Shown here piece by piece: positions 1 through 5,341 of a stretch of DNA of 7,182 nucleotides. Positions within the stretch are counted from its first letter, which is position 1. Each line of letters starts with the position of its first letter. The notes beneath the pieces were generated by a model, which saw only the letters and a list, made by a program, of their open reading frames with translations, was not told the DNA's origin and ran no database searches. Location of the stretch: positions 1-7,182 of the forward strand of contig JBAZMK010000010.1 in the NCBI GenBank assembly GCA_041649755.1, read 5' to 3'. The position numbers were made by a program, and so were the translations under genes. The stretch comes from JAGVXH01 sp041649755. GTDB taxonomy: Archaea > Nanobdellota > Nanobdellia > Pacearchaeales > GW2011-AR1.

Positions 1-165
1 TGCAGAACTAAACTTCAATCGGCTAATTGCCCCCTGTACTCATGTAAACATAAGGAGATGGGGGCTGGTATCTGCTCTGGTGTCACGCTCAAAGAGTACA
101 GGTTTTACGACAAGAATGAGGGTGAGATTGTAGCTATGGTTTGCGACGGCTACGAGATTAAGTAA
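1..165 (+). CDS. 3' end of an unrecognised Cys-containing protein (partial)
   Basis: The frame is open from the first base to a TAA at 163-165, giving the last 54 residues of a protein whose start lies upstream of the window. The fragment has five cysteines (fragment positions 1, 10, 15, 25 and 48) and a KHK stretch, so a small metal-binding fold is possible. The segment NCPLYSCKHKEMGAGICSG carries three of them. An internal ATG at 58 could start a shorter protein but has no clear SD. The gene is followed after 22 bp by the next gene on the same strand, consistent with one operon. I do not recognise the family. The coding call rests on the open frame, the sensible composition and the well-placed stop just before a strong SD. 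Confidence 0.6.
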   Translation, partial: CRTKLQSANCPLYSCKHKEMGAGICSGVTLKEYRFYDKNEGEIVAMVCDGYEIK

Positions 166-187
166 AGAAAGGATAAGGAGGGACAAG

Positions 188-397
188 ATGAGCGAAGAAG
201 TAAAGCACATACAGGTGAACCAGCGTTACCGCATAGTGATCGAGCGTGCGGCTAGCACAAAGGGCGTGGACGGCTTCAAGGTGGAGGCAAACGGGGATGA
301 TATGACATTAGTGGAAGCGGATGCCTATCTACTCTACAGCAAGGTTAAGGACATGACCGCGCCGGTCGCGCAGGACACATCTTCGGGGCTGAAATAA
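188..397 (+). CDS. Small hypothetical phage protein, 69 aa
   Basis: This is a 69-residue acidic protein with no cysteines, no signal peptide and no membrane segment. A strong AAGGAGG SD at 175-181, six bases before the ATG, fixes the start. Residues 12-50 look like a mixed alpha/beta segment (RYRIVIERA, then GFKVEANGD, then an alanine-containing helix), and the tail is a flexible Thr/Ser/Gly stretch. It sits directly upstream of the putative annealing protein, separated by 7 bp, and its stop codon overlaps the SD of that gene, so the two are probably co-translated. Genes of this size often precede recombination genes in phages, but I cannot name the family or function. Confidence 0.8.
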   Translation: MSEEVKHIQVNQRYRIVIERAASTKGVDGFKVEANGDDMTLVEADAYLLYSKVKDMTAPVAQDTSSGLK

Positions 398-404
398 GGA
401 GAGG

Positions 405-1361
405 ATGAATAACATGGAAGACGAAATGAGATCGACAGCATTAGCATTACCGGATGAGCAGAACTTCAGGAGAGACATTGCAGCAATAAACCAGTTTCAG
501 AAGATAGTAAGAAGCAACCTACAGGACGGGCATGACTTCGGCATTATCCCAGGCACACAGAAACCAACGCTTTTAAAACCAGGCGCCGAGAAGATAGCCA
601 AGCTCCTCGGACTCGCTGACCTCTACGTGATACTCGACAAGGCTGAGGATTGGGAGAAGGGCTTCTTCCGGTATCTCATCAAATGCTCTCTCATATCAGT
701 CAACAGTAACGTCACTATATCTGAGGGGCTTGGCGAGTGCAACAGCATGGAAGCCAAATACCGTTGGCGGGAGTCCAAAAGGAAATGTCCTGACTGTGGT
801 GCTGAGGCCATCATGAAAGGCAAAGCGGAATTCGGCGGCGGCTGGCTATGCTTCAAGAGGCAAGGCGGGTGCGGTTCAAAGTTCCCTGATAACGATATAT
901 CCATCACAGAGCAAACAGTGGGCAAGGTCGCCAATGATGACATATACACCCAGGTTAACACAATCCTCAAGATGGCAAAGAAGCGGGCATTGGTTGACGC
1001 AGCTTTATCAGCCGGACGGCTCTCAGACTTATTCACTCAGGACATGGAGGACATTGTTGGCGGCATACCGGAACCCACAACAAAGCCCGCAAACGCCGCG
1101 CCAGTGTCACAGAAAGCCCCTGCCCAAGCACCGCGTGACCTGTTTGCCGAACAGCCGAGACAAGAAGAGCCCCAAAACAACAAGCAGCTATTTCTAGCGG
1201 CTTGCAAGAAGGCCGGATACAGTGTCACTACAAAGCAAGGACTCGATTCGGTGAAAGCATGGATAGCAAAGACAGGAACAGAACTACCCTTCGATGAATG
1301 CTCAGATAAAAAGCAGCAAGAACTTATCGACATGATGCGCTGTGAGGCTTTGCCGGAATGA
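405..1361 (+). CDS. Putative phage ssDNA-annealing/recombination-type protein with zinc-ribbon insert
   Basis: This 318-aa protein has an N-terminal block (residues 40-72) with the pattern DGHDFGIIPGT.KPTLLKPGAEKIAKLLGL, which I recognise from a widespread phage family found in recombination clusters. A second conserved block, VNTILKMAKKRALVDAAL (184-201), resembles the Lys/Arg/Ala helix of RecT/Rad52-type annealing proteins. Between them are two cysteine pairs, C128-x2-C131 and C149-x6-C156, a plausible zinc ribbon. Residues 222-258 form a Pro/Ala-rich linker, and 260-315 look like a small helical C-terminal domain. The family would bind single-stranded DNA in the cytoplasm and promote strand annealing, but that function is inferred. 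The start is uncertain: ATG 405 lies only 3 bases after AAGGAG (396-401), whereas ATG 414 lies 12 bases after. The HNH gene overlaps the stop by 4 bp. Confidence 0.75.
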   Translation: MNNMEDEMRSTALALPDEQNFRRDIAAINQFQKIVRSNLQDGHDFGIIPGTQKPTLLKPGAEKIAKLLGLADLYVILDKAEDWEKGFFRYLIKCSLISVNSNVTISEGLGECNSMEAKYRWRESKRKCPDCGAEAIMKGKAEFGGGWLCFKRQGGCGSKFPDNDISITEQTVGKVANDDIYTQVNTILKMAKKRALVDAALSAGRLSDLFTQDMEDIVGGIPEPTTKPANAAPVSQKAPAQAPRDLFAEQPRQEEPQNNKQLFLAACKKAGYSVTTKQGLDSVKAWIAKTGTELPFDECSDKKQQELIDMMRCEALPE

Positions 1362-1564
1362 TACCACGCAAGTTAAGATTGCAACTTATGGAGAGGGCGG
1401 GTAATCGCTGTGAGATGTGCGGGCGTGGGTGTATGGGTGAAGCACTCAGCCCTCACCATAAGTTGCATCGCAGTCAAGGCGGGAAGGACACGCCGGAGAA
1501 CCTAGTCATGATCTGTAATTCCTGCCACCTACTACAGCATGGTGTAAGGAGCGTGAAGTCTTGA
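1358..1564 (+). CDS. Small HNH endonuclease-like protein, 68 aa
   Basis: The 68 residues are essentially a bare HNH (beta-beta-alpha-metal) nuclease domain. Visible elements are C18-x2-C21 (EMCGRGC context), the catalytic-type H33-H34 pair, N48 in DTPENLVMIC, C53-x2-C56 and H61. Two CxxC pairs holding a structural zinc with HH...N...H in between is the standard HNH layout. The protein would nick or cut DNA. Stand-alone HNH proteins of this size are common in phage recombination clusters and may process recombination intermediates or act as homing nucleases. Its ATG overlaps the previous stop (ATGA, 1358-1361) and its stop overlaps the TTG of the next gene, so translation is probably coupled on both sides. 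Domain certain, biological role open. Confidence 0.88.
   Translation: MIPRKLRLQLMERAGNRCEMCGRGCMGEALSPHHKLHRSQGGKDTPENLVMICNSCHLLQHGVRSVKS
1546..1551 (+). promoter_or_regulatory. Ribosome binding site for the TTG-started NinB-like gene
   Basis: AAGGAG lies nine bases before TTG 1561. There is no ATG nearby in that frame, so this site is the main support for the unusual TTG start. It lies inside the 3' end of the HNH gene. Confidence 0.7.
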
Positions 1565-1971
1565 AGGACATACCTATATGGTTTGGTGAAGTGAACGAGG
1601 CGGGAACCAATATCCGGCTGTACTTACCTGAGAAGTATGAGGTTTGGAAACATCAATTAAAGGGTAAGAAGATTGAGCTTGTCTTGCGGGAATACAAAGC
1701 TATCAGATCACCGAACCAGAACAGCTATCTACATTATGTTCTCGGTAAGATAGCCGAGGAAACAGGGCATACATTGGAAGAAATCAAGTTACACTATAAA
1801 CAGAAGTACGCATCGAAGGTTGACGAACATGGTATCCACTTCCTAGAAAAGACATCACGGATGACCACAGATAGATGCTCCAGATTTACAGAGGACATTC
1901 TTTTGGATGCGGCAGAATTAGGTATTCAGATTAAGACCCCAGAAGAATTCGCAAGGACACAGGAACTATGA
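1561..1971 (+). CDS. NinB-like phage recombination protein
   Basis: This 136-aa protein resembles the NinB/YbcN family of lambdoid and other phages, small proteins linked to RecFOR-like loading and phage recombination. The recognisable features are an N-terminal beta-rich part, the central motif R49-SPNQN-SYLHYVLGKIAEETGHTLEE where family members typically read RS.PQN.YY...V..IA...G, a following helix with KxKY (80-83), and a Ser/Met-Thr-Thr segment (99-103) before the C-terminal helix and AELGI.IKTPEE. The start is a TTG at 1561, backed by AAGGAG at 1546-1551 and by the TTGA overlap with the HNH stop. Its own stop overlaps the next ATG (ATGA). Position behind the annealing-type gene supports a recombination role. 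Assignment is by motif memory only. Confidence 0.78.
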   Translation: MKDIPIWFGEVNEAGTNIRLYLPEKYEVWKHQLKGKKIELVLREYKAIRSPNQNSYLHYVLGKIAEETGHTLEEIKLHYKQKYASKVDEHGIHFLEKTSRMTTDRCSRFTEDILLDAAELGIQIKTPEEFARTQEL

Positions 1972-2165
1972 TTACCCCAGAGCAGGTAATGGACTTCCTG
2001 CGCCACTCGCCGCTACGGAGGGGGCTGCAATGGTACTGCGAGAACACAGAGCATACTTGCACCCCCTCGACGTGCAACGAGCAGTGCTTGAGGGACACAG
2101 CGAAGGACTTGGCAAGATGGATAAGCGATCAAGAGATAACAGGCAAGGTTGTACATATAGCATGA
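1968..2165 (+). CDS. Cys-rich hypothetical protein, 65 aa
   Basis: This small protein begins with a helix (MITPEQVMDFLRHSPLRRGL) and then has four cysteines at 24, 31, 36 and 40 plus H29, spaced closely enough for one metal site or two disulfides. The C-terminal part (41-57) looks like an amphipathic helix. No known family is recognised. It overlaps the NinB-like gene by ATGA, with AGGA at 1961-1964 as a modest SD, which supports translation by coupling. The 21-bp gap after its stop carries the SD of the radical SAM gene. A zinc-binding accessory protein is possible, but this is inference from the cysteines alone. Confidence 0.72.
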   Translation: MITPEQVMDFLRHSPLRRGLQWYCENTEHTCTPSTCNEQCLRDTAKDLARWISDQEITGKVVHIA

Positions 2166-2169
2166 ACGA

Positions 2170-2175
2170 AAGGAG
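2170..2175 (+). promoter_or_regulatory. Ribosome binding site for the TTG-started radical SAM gene
   Basis: AAGGAG lies eleven bases before TTG 2187, slightly longer than ideal. The radical SAM frame is closed by a stop at 2163-2165, and TTG 2187 is the only usual start codon before the conserved HNGIATW segment. Confidence 0.55.
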
Positions 2176-2186
2176 ATTGCGGAACT

Positions 2187-3026
2187 TTGAAGAATTGGCA
2201 TAACGGGATCGCGACATGGGAAGTTGGCAAGACCCTCTATATCTCTGTCCCTTTCACGTGGTTAATGGATGAAGCTCAAAAGATTGCTGCCGCCTATAAA
2301 GGCACTGTCAATATCGGTGGCCCCGGGATCATGAAGCCGTCAGAGATTGAAGGCTACGAACCTATTTTGTTCCACAATCCATTAGCGACATTTACAACGC
2401 GAGGTTGTCCAAACCGATGCGGCTTCTGCGCAGTGCCGAAGATTGAGGGGGAGTTTAGAGAATTGCCTGGTTATCGGCCCGCCCCTGTAGTATGCGACAA
2501 CAACCTACTTGCTGCAACTAATAGGCATATACGCGGCGTTGTAGACAATCTCAAATATTTCCCGTTTGTAGACTTCAATCAAGGATTAGAAGCAAGACGC
2601 TTCACCCATGAGGTAGCTGATATGTTTGGTGAATTAAATTGTAGAGTGCGTTTTGCTTTCGATCGGTGGGGAACAGAGCAAGCCGTGAAGGATGCGATCG
2701 ACCTCTGCCGCCAGCGAACTACTAAAGACATACAGGTATATTGCCTGATTGGTTATAAGGATACGCCAGATGATGCGCGGGCGCGTTTGGAGTTAATTAG
2801 ATCATGGGGTGTGTTACCAAATCCCATGCGCTTTCAACCATTAGATGCACAACGTAAACATGAATATATCGCTCCTGGATGGACAGATTACGAGCTAAAA
2901 AAAATGATGCGTTACTACTCACGATTGATATATACAAGCCCTATCCCTTATGACGAATTTGTAGATCGTAATGACCATGCAGATCAGGCGGTAATGGACT
3001 TCAATAGGAACGAGGTGAAAGAGTGA
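2187..3026 (+). CDS. Radical SAM enzyme of unknown substrate, phage-encoded
   Basis: This 279-aa protein has the radical SAM signature C74-PNR-C78-GF-C81, which binds a [4Fe-4S] cluster that cleaves S-adenosylmethionine to start radical chemistry. It sits in TTRGCPNRCGFCAVPKIEGEF, close in style to the methylthiotransferase-like branch. Upstream lie HNGIATW (5-11), a helix, and a GGPG loop (44-47) that recall the end of a Rossmann or cobalamin-binding-like domain, then NPLATF before the cluster motif. Downstream, VDFNQGLEARRFT (~128-140) and VRFAFDRWG (~154-162) look like barrel strands. No clear extra cluster domain (SPASM, TRAM) is seen, so the substrate is unknown; DNA base, tRNA or protein modification are all possible. 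The start is TTG 2187 (SD 2170-2175). Its stop overlaps the next GTG (GTGA). Family certain, reaction not. Confidence 0.9.
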   Translation: MKNWHNGIATWEVGKTLYISVPFTWLMDEAQKIAAAYKGTVNIGGPGIMKPSEIEGYEPILFHNPLATFTTRGCPNRCGFCAVPKIEGEFRELPGYRPAPVVCDNNLLAATNRHIRGVVDNLKYFPFVDFNQGLEARRFTHEVADMFGELNCRVRFAFDRWGTEQAVKDAIDLCRQRTTKDIQVYCLIGYKDTPDDARARLELIRSWGVLPNPMRFQPLDAQRKHEYIAPGWTDYELKKMMRYYSRLIYTSPIPYDEFVDRNDHADQAVMDFNRNEVKE

Positions 3027-3385
3027 ACACAGCACGATTCTTAGGATGGAAGGTAATGAGTGGCGTACCTTATTGCCAGAAGAAAAGCCCTCGTATGCTG
3101 TCAAAGGTTCTCAGGGCTGGTTACTACACAAGAAGAGGGAAGCGCAGAATCAAAATATATGTACGGGCAAAGACTGAAAACTATGAATCTAAAGCAGAAC
3201 TGGTTATCTGTGGCGAACGGCTAATCATGGATGAAAACTGGAAGCCGGAACGGTCTATGGATTCATGGCTGACGAAATGGATTTGCCCACGTTGCGGAAC
3301 TGAGGAATATATCAACAGGGCAATACTACCTTTAAGTTGCGGAGGCCGAAGGGAAGAAGCCATAAACGAAAGCGAGGAGAGATGA
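3023..3385 (+). CDS. Hypothetical protein with C-terminal CxxC, 120 aa
   Basis: Translation probably starts at GTG 3023, which overlaps the radical SAM stop (GTGA) and has GAGGTG at 3012-3017. The first half is very basic (KKSPRMLSK, RRGKRRIKIYVRAK), suggesting nucleic-acid contact. The second half has SWLTKWICPRCGTEEYIN with C88-x2-C91 and a further C106, part of a zinc-ribbon-like element. An internal ATG at 3227 would give a shorter protein holding only the CxxC part and cannot be excluded, though it lacks a clear SD. The last residues, INESEER, are nearly the same as the end of the next protein because both are encoded by a 25-bp direct repeat. No family recognised. Confidence 0.68.
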   Translation: MNTARFLGWKVMSGVPYCQKKSPRMLSKVLRAGYYTRRGKRRIKIYVRAKTENYESKAELVICGERLIMDENWKPERSMDSWLTKWICPRCGTEEYINRAILPLSCGGRREEAINESEER

Positions 3386-3387
3386 GC
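3363..3387 (+). repeat. 25-bp direct repeat, left copy (before the Ala-repeat gene)
   Basis: The left copy matches 3970-3994 at 24 of 25 positions (core taaacgaaagcgaggaRaga then tgagc). It encodes the last residues NESEER and stop of the upstream gene, an SD-like GAGGAG, and an ATGAGC start. In this copy the ATG at 3382 runs for only three codons (Met-Ser-Val) before TGA 3391-3393, which overlaps the ATG of the Ala-repeat gene. Confidence 0.9.
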
Positions 3388-3389
3388 GT

Positions 3390-3992
3390 ATGAAAACGAT
3401 AACTAAAGAATGGTTAAGAGAACAAAGAGCGTGTGCTGAAGGATATGACTGGTTTATACACCAGAGAGCAAGAGACGCAGTAAAGATATTACAAGCACTC
3501 ATTAAAGAGAGTAAGTACGATTGGGCAAACTGGCTCATCGTGCGACGTATAGATCGTAAACAGTATATCCAGTATGCCGTATTTGCAGCCAAACAGGTGG
3601 AATATCTCTGGAAAGATAGCTATCCAAAAGAATATAAGATATGGCGAGATTGGATTGACAATGGTTGTAAGGCTGCTGACGCCGCCTACGTTGCTGACGC
3701 TGCCCGCGCCGCTAACGCTGCTGTCTGCGCTGCTAACGCTGCCTACGCTGCTAACGCTGCCCGCGCCGCCTACGCTGCTGCCCTCGCCGCCTACGCTGCT
3801 GTCTGCGCTGCTAACGCTGCCTACACTGCTAACGCTGCCCGCGCCGCCGGCGTTGCTAACGCTGCCTACGTTGCTGACGCTGCCCGCGCCGCCTACGTTG
3901 CTGACACTGCCTACGTTGCTGACGACGCTGAGATACAAAAGCGAATCTTAGAGTATGGTATCACTCTATTAAACGAAAGCGAGGAAAGATGA
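3390..3992 (+). CDS. Alanine-repeat protein with conserved phage N-terminal domain
   Basis: Residues 1-90 form a helical domain with REQRACAEGYDWF (10-22), DWANWLIVR (44-52) and QYIQYAVFAAKQVEYLW (58-74). I recognise this pattern from many phage and bacterial proteins that carry long Ala tracts, some of them annotated as putative immunity (Imm5-like) proteins. Residues 95-179 are a tripeptide repeat, mostly Ala-Ala-X with X = Asp, Tyr, Asn, Arg or Val and one-residue phase slips at Val-Cys and Ala-Leu. The repeat should form a long helix or solenoid. A 20-residue helical tail ends NESEER. The start is ATG 3390 with GAGGAG at 3374-3379. The gene is framed by 25-bp direct repeats and its stop overlaps the next ATG. 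Function unknown; an immunity or structural-scaffold role is speculation. Confidence 0.8.
   Translation: MKTITKEWLREQRACAEGYDWFIHQRARDAVKILQALIKESKYDWANWLIVRRIDRKQYIQYAVFAAKQVEYLWKDSYPKEYKIWRDWIDNGCKAADAAYVADAARAANAAVCAANAAYAANAARAAYAAALAAYAAVCAANAAYTANAARAAGVANAAYVADAARAAYVADTAYVADDAEIQKRILEYGITLLNESEER
3672..3929 (+). repeat. GC-rich 9-bp (Ala-Ala-X) coding tandem repeat
   Basis: Units of the type GCTGCYNAC recur with 9-bp period across residues 95-179 of the Ala-repeat protein. Longer copies lie on top: 3715-3770 matches 3793-3848 with a single mismatch (offset 78 bp), and 3684-3712 matches 3864-3892 exactly (offset 180 bp). Offsets divisible by three keep the frame. This pattern indicates growth by slippage or unequal recombination. 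Confidence 0.92.
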
Positions 3993-3994
3993 GC
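3970..3994 (+). repeat. 25-bp direct repeat, right copy (after the Ala-repeat gene)
   Basis: This is the partner of 3363-3387, with one mismatch. Here the ATGAGC at its right end is the real start of the following 70-aa gene (ATG 3989), so this copy keeps the intact gene junction: NESEER-stop, SD GAGGAAAG, and start. Confidence 0.9.
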
Positions 3995-4201
3995 CCGATA
4001 TGTAAAGGCAAGCCACACACACGGCATGAGATCATAACCAGAGTACCCACGCCGGAAAAGCCGCTGCTGATACACGAGGTTGGACCGTGTATCAAATGCC
4101 ACACTCAGCGGCATTACGAGCGGATGCTGGACAGCGGCATCTTTCGCGGCAGTCTAGAGAGTAATCCTTTAGTGAGTTTTTTTAGTGGGAGGGAGAAATG
4201 A
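3989..4201 (+). CDS. Small CxxC hypothetical protein, 70 aa
   Basis: This 70-residue basic protein has C34-x2-C37 in GPCIKCHTQRHYERM, with C5 and several histidines (10, 13, 29, 38, 42) that could complete a zinc site. The N-terminal half is rich in His, Thr and Pro with little predicted structure, and the C-terminal end (SLESNPLVSFFSGREK) is short and mixed. The ATG at 3989 overlaps the previous stop, and the SD GAGGAAAG (3981-3988) directly abuts it, so coupling to the upstream gene probably helps initiation. The stop overlaps the ATG of the next gene (ATGA). I do not recognise the family. Small zinc-finger proteins of this kind are common in phage accessory regions and may bind host or phage nucleic acid. 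Confidence 0.65.
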   Translation: MSPICKGKPHTRHEIITRVPTPEKPLLIHEVGPCIKCHTQRHYERMLDSGIFRGSLESNPLVSFFSGREK

Positions 4202-4476
4202 GCGAGTTAATACCATTCACCACATGGAGCCAAGAGCGCATACGTCTAGGCATGAAGATATGCACATCGAGGCACAAGCGGTACAGCAAAGACCCGCGAG
4301 TAACCTGTATCGTGCGGTTGCCCTGGTGGATCATCGTCAATTATCTGTACGAGCCGGAAGGCGCAAGAGACCCGAAGGAACTGCAAGCTGTTATCGACGG
4401 CATCTATGGACGGCATGTGCCAGACGAAGAGATGTTCTATGTGCATTGGGGCGACTTCAAGGGGGAGAAGGCGTGA
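4198..4476 (+). CDS. Possible ASCH/PUA-like domain protein, 92 aa
   Basis: The N terminus ELIPFTTWSQERIRLGMKICTSRHKRY (3-29) resembles the opening of ASCH/PUA-like domains, which often read PF....i..G.K..T.R.K and bind nucleic acid or modified nucleosides. The segment PRVTCIVRLPWWIIVNYLYEPEGARDPKELQAVI (33-66) and the ending FYVHWGDFK (80-88) fit a compact alpha/beta fold. The start is ATG 4198 with GGGAGGGAG at 4188-4196 and an ATGA overlap. The stop overlaps the GTG of the Dam methyltransferase gene, so the two are probably translated together; a reader-like protein next to a DNA methyltransferase would be a sensible pairing but is inference. The coding call is firm; the ASCH assignment is tentative. 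Confidence 0.7.
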   Translation: MSELIPFTTWSQERIRLGMKICTSRHKRYSKDPRVTCIVRLPWWIIVNYLYEPEGARDPKELQAVIDGIYGRHVPDEEMFYVHWGDFKGEKA

Positions 4477-4991
4477 AGAAAACCAGCAGCACCGAATACG
4501 GAACGCCTCAGCAGTTCTTTGACACGCTTAATAAAGAGTTTCACTTCACGCTTGATGCTTGCGCCAGCGCGGAGAATGCCAAATGTGAAAGGTTCTATTC
4601 AAAGCACGAGGATTCCCTTGACCGTGACTGGAGCAAAGATATCGTTTGGATGAACCCACCCTACAACGGCGAGATCAGCAAGTGGATGAAGAAAGCGTAT
4701 ACCGAAGCGCAGAAAGGCGCTACCGTGGTATGCCTCATCCAATCCAGATCCACAGATTCAAAGATGTGGCACAACTACGTGATGAAGGCAAGTGAGTGGC
4801 GCTTTGTTGCTGACCGACTGCATTTTAGTTTAAACGGCAGATCCGCGCGGGCAAATCTTTCTAGCGTGGTTGTCATCTTCAAACCTTACTATCAAGATAA
4901 ACCGTTCCCTGGTGTCATTAAGATCTCATCTATCAATACTAAAGGAGAGCGATTACAAGAGATACCGATACCAATGGAGTTAGGAGTATAG
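4473..4991 (+). CDS. dam: Phage Dam-type DNA N6-adenine methyltransferase
   Basis: The 172-aa protein transfers a methyl group from SAM to adenine N6 in DNA. It has the signature of the small phage Dam family: EYGTPQQFFDTLNKEFHFTLDACA (8-31; the LDACA stretch is the SAM-binding motif), W-MNPPY (59-64, catalytic NPPY), and a LIQSRSTDSKMWHNYV strand-helix (88-103) where relatives often have P-[AS]-RTDT..W. DRLHF (114-118) and LSSVVVIF (129-136) match the remaining core. The start is GTG 4473, which overlaps the upstream stop (GTGA) and has GGGGGAG at 4461-4467. The open frame extends upstream to 4185, but that part lies over another gene and lacks family resemblance. Length is typical. Probable role: protection against host restriction or marking of replication sites. 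Confidence 0.92.
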   Translation: MKKTSSTEYGTPQQFFDTLNKEFHFTLDACASAENAKCERFYSKHEDSLDRDWSKDIVWMNPPYNGEISKWMKKAYTEAQKGATVVCLIQSRSTDSKMWHNYVMKASEWRFVADRLHFSLNGRSARANLSSVVVIFKPYYQDKPFPGVIKISSINTKGERLQEIPIPMELGV

Positions 4992-4994
4992 CAG

Positions 4995-5315
4995 ATGAAA
5001 GAATCAGAGTTCCAGCAGCAAATTATAGACGTTGCACATTTGCATCATTGGCTAGTGGCACACTTCAGGGGGGTACGCATCCAGCGCAAGGATGGCTCGG
5101 TATATTTCGCCACGCCCGTACAAGCAGACGGAGAGGGATTTCCCGATCTAGTAATGCTAAAGCCTAGCCGGATGGTAGTAGCTGAGATAAAGAGTGATAA
5201 GGGGAAGCTATCGGAAGCACAAGAGGAATGGCTGAACCAATGGGAGTTGGCGGGGGCAGAGGTGTACGTTTGGAGACCGAAGGATTGGGATAAGATTATT
5301 GAGGTGCTGGCATGA
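4995..5315 (+). CDS. VRR-NUC domain nuclease
   Basis: This 106-aa stand-alone VRR-NUC protein belongs to the PD-(D/E)XK superfamily. The active-site elements are visible: E5 in the first helix, GFPD (48-51) with the catalytic Asp, then AEIKSDKGKLSEAQEEWL (63-80) with the E-x-K pair (E64, K66) and the conserved Gln and Trp of the following helix, and AGAEVYVWRP (86-95) as the closing strand. Single-domain phage members cut branched or flap DNA and are thought to resolve replication or recombination intermediates. The start is ATG 4995 with AGGAG at 4982-4986. It lies 3 bp behind the Dam gene. Its stop overlaps a second ATG (5312) that opens a nine-codon frame. Family assignment firm; the exact substrate is not shown by sequence. 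Confidence 0.92.
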   Translation: MKESEFQQQIIDVAHLHHWLVAHFRGVRIQRKDGSVYFATPVQADGEGFPDLVMLKPSRMVVAEIKSDKGKLSEAQEEWLNQWELAGAEVYVWRPKDWDKIIEVLA

Positions 5316-5341
5316 AGCCCTATTATGAGGATGGACTATGA
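5312..5341 (+). pseudogene. Nine-codon remnant resembling a DNA methyltransferase N terminus
   Basis: ATG 5312 has a very good SD (GAGGTG, 5301-5306) and overlaps the VRR-NUC stop, yet encodes only MKPYYEDGL before TGA 5339-5341. From memory, many phage and bacterial site-specific DNA methyltransferases begin MKPYY-[EQ]-D, followed by a TIYHGDC motif. The continuation is missing here and does not reappear after the HNH gene. I therefore read this as the stump of a methyltransferase gene truncated by arrival of the HNH gene. The TGA overlaps the HNH ATG, so it may still work as a coupling leader. The nine residues are short, so chance resemblance cannot be excluded. Confidence 0.45.

Noticed and set aside
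623..1333. Minus-strand frames within the annealing-type gene
   Set aside because: No SD, no domain resemblance, and opposite to the uniform + strand gene order; they are shadows of the 405-1361 gene.
2162..2203. 13-codon frame starting at ATG 2162 (MNERRLRNFEELA) overlapping the 65-aa gene stop
   Set aside because: It lacks a clear SD, overlaps the radical SAM start, and matches no family start that I know. It could be a coupling leader, but support is weak.
3672..3929. CRISPR array
   Set aside because: The repeat is a continuous 9-bp coding pattern without unique spacers, and it is translated as Ala-Ala-X.
3489..3951. Long frames on both strands across the Ala repeat (Leu/Thr/Pro-rich on +, Gly/Ser/Val-rich on -)
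   Set aside because: They are by-products of a stop-free 9-bp GC-rich repeat. Only the frame at 3390 has a conserved non-repeat domain and an SD.
4185..4472. N-terminal extension of the Dam methyltransferase frame back to 4185
   Set aside because: The extension lies over the 92-aa gene, which has its own SD and sensible composition, and the extension does not resemble methyltransferases. GTG 4473 has an SD and a GTGA overlap.
5312..5341. The nine-codon frame as a genuine functional peptide
   Set aside because: Nine residues with no repeats or known peptide motif. The resemblance to a methyltransferase start explains it better, although this rests on memory.
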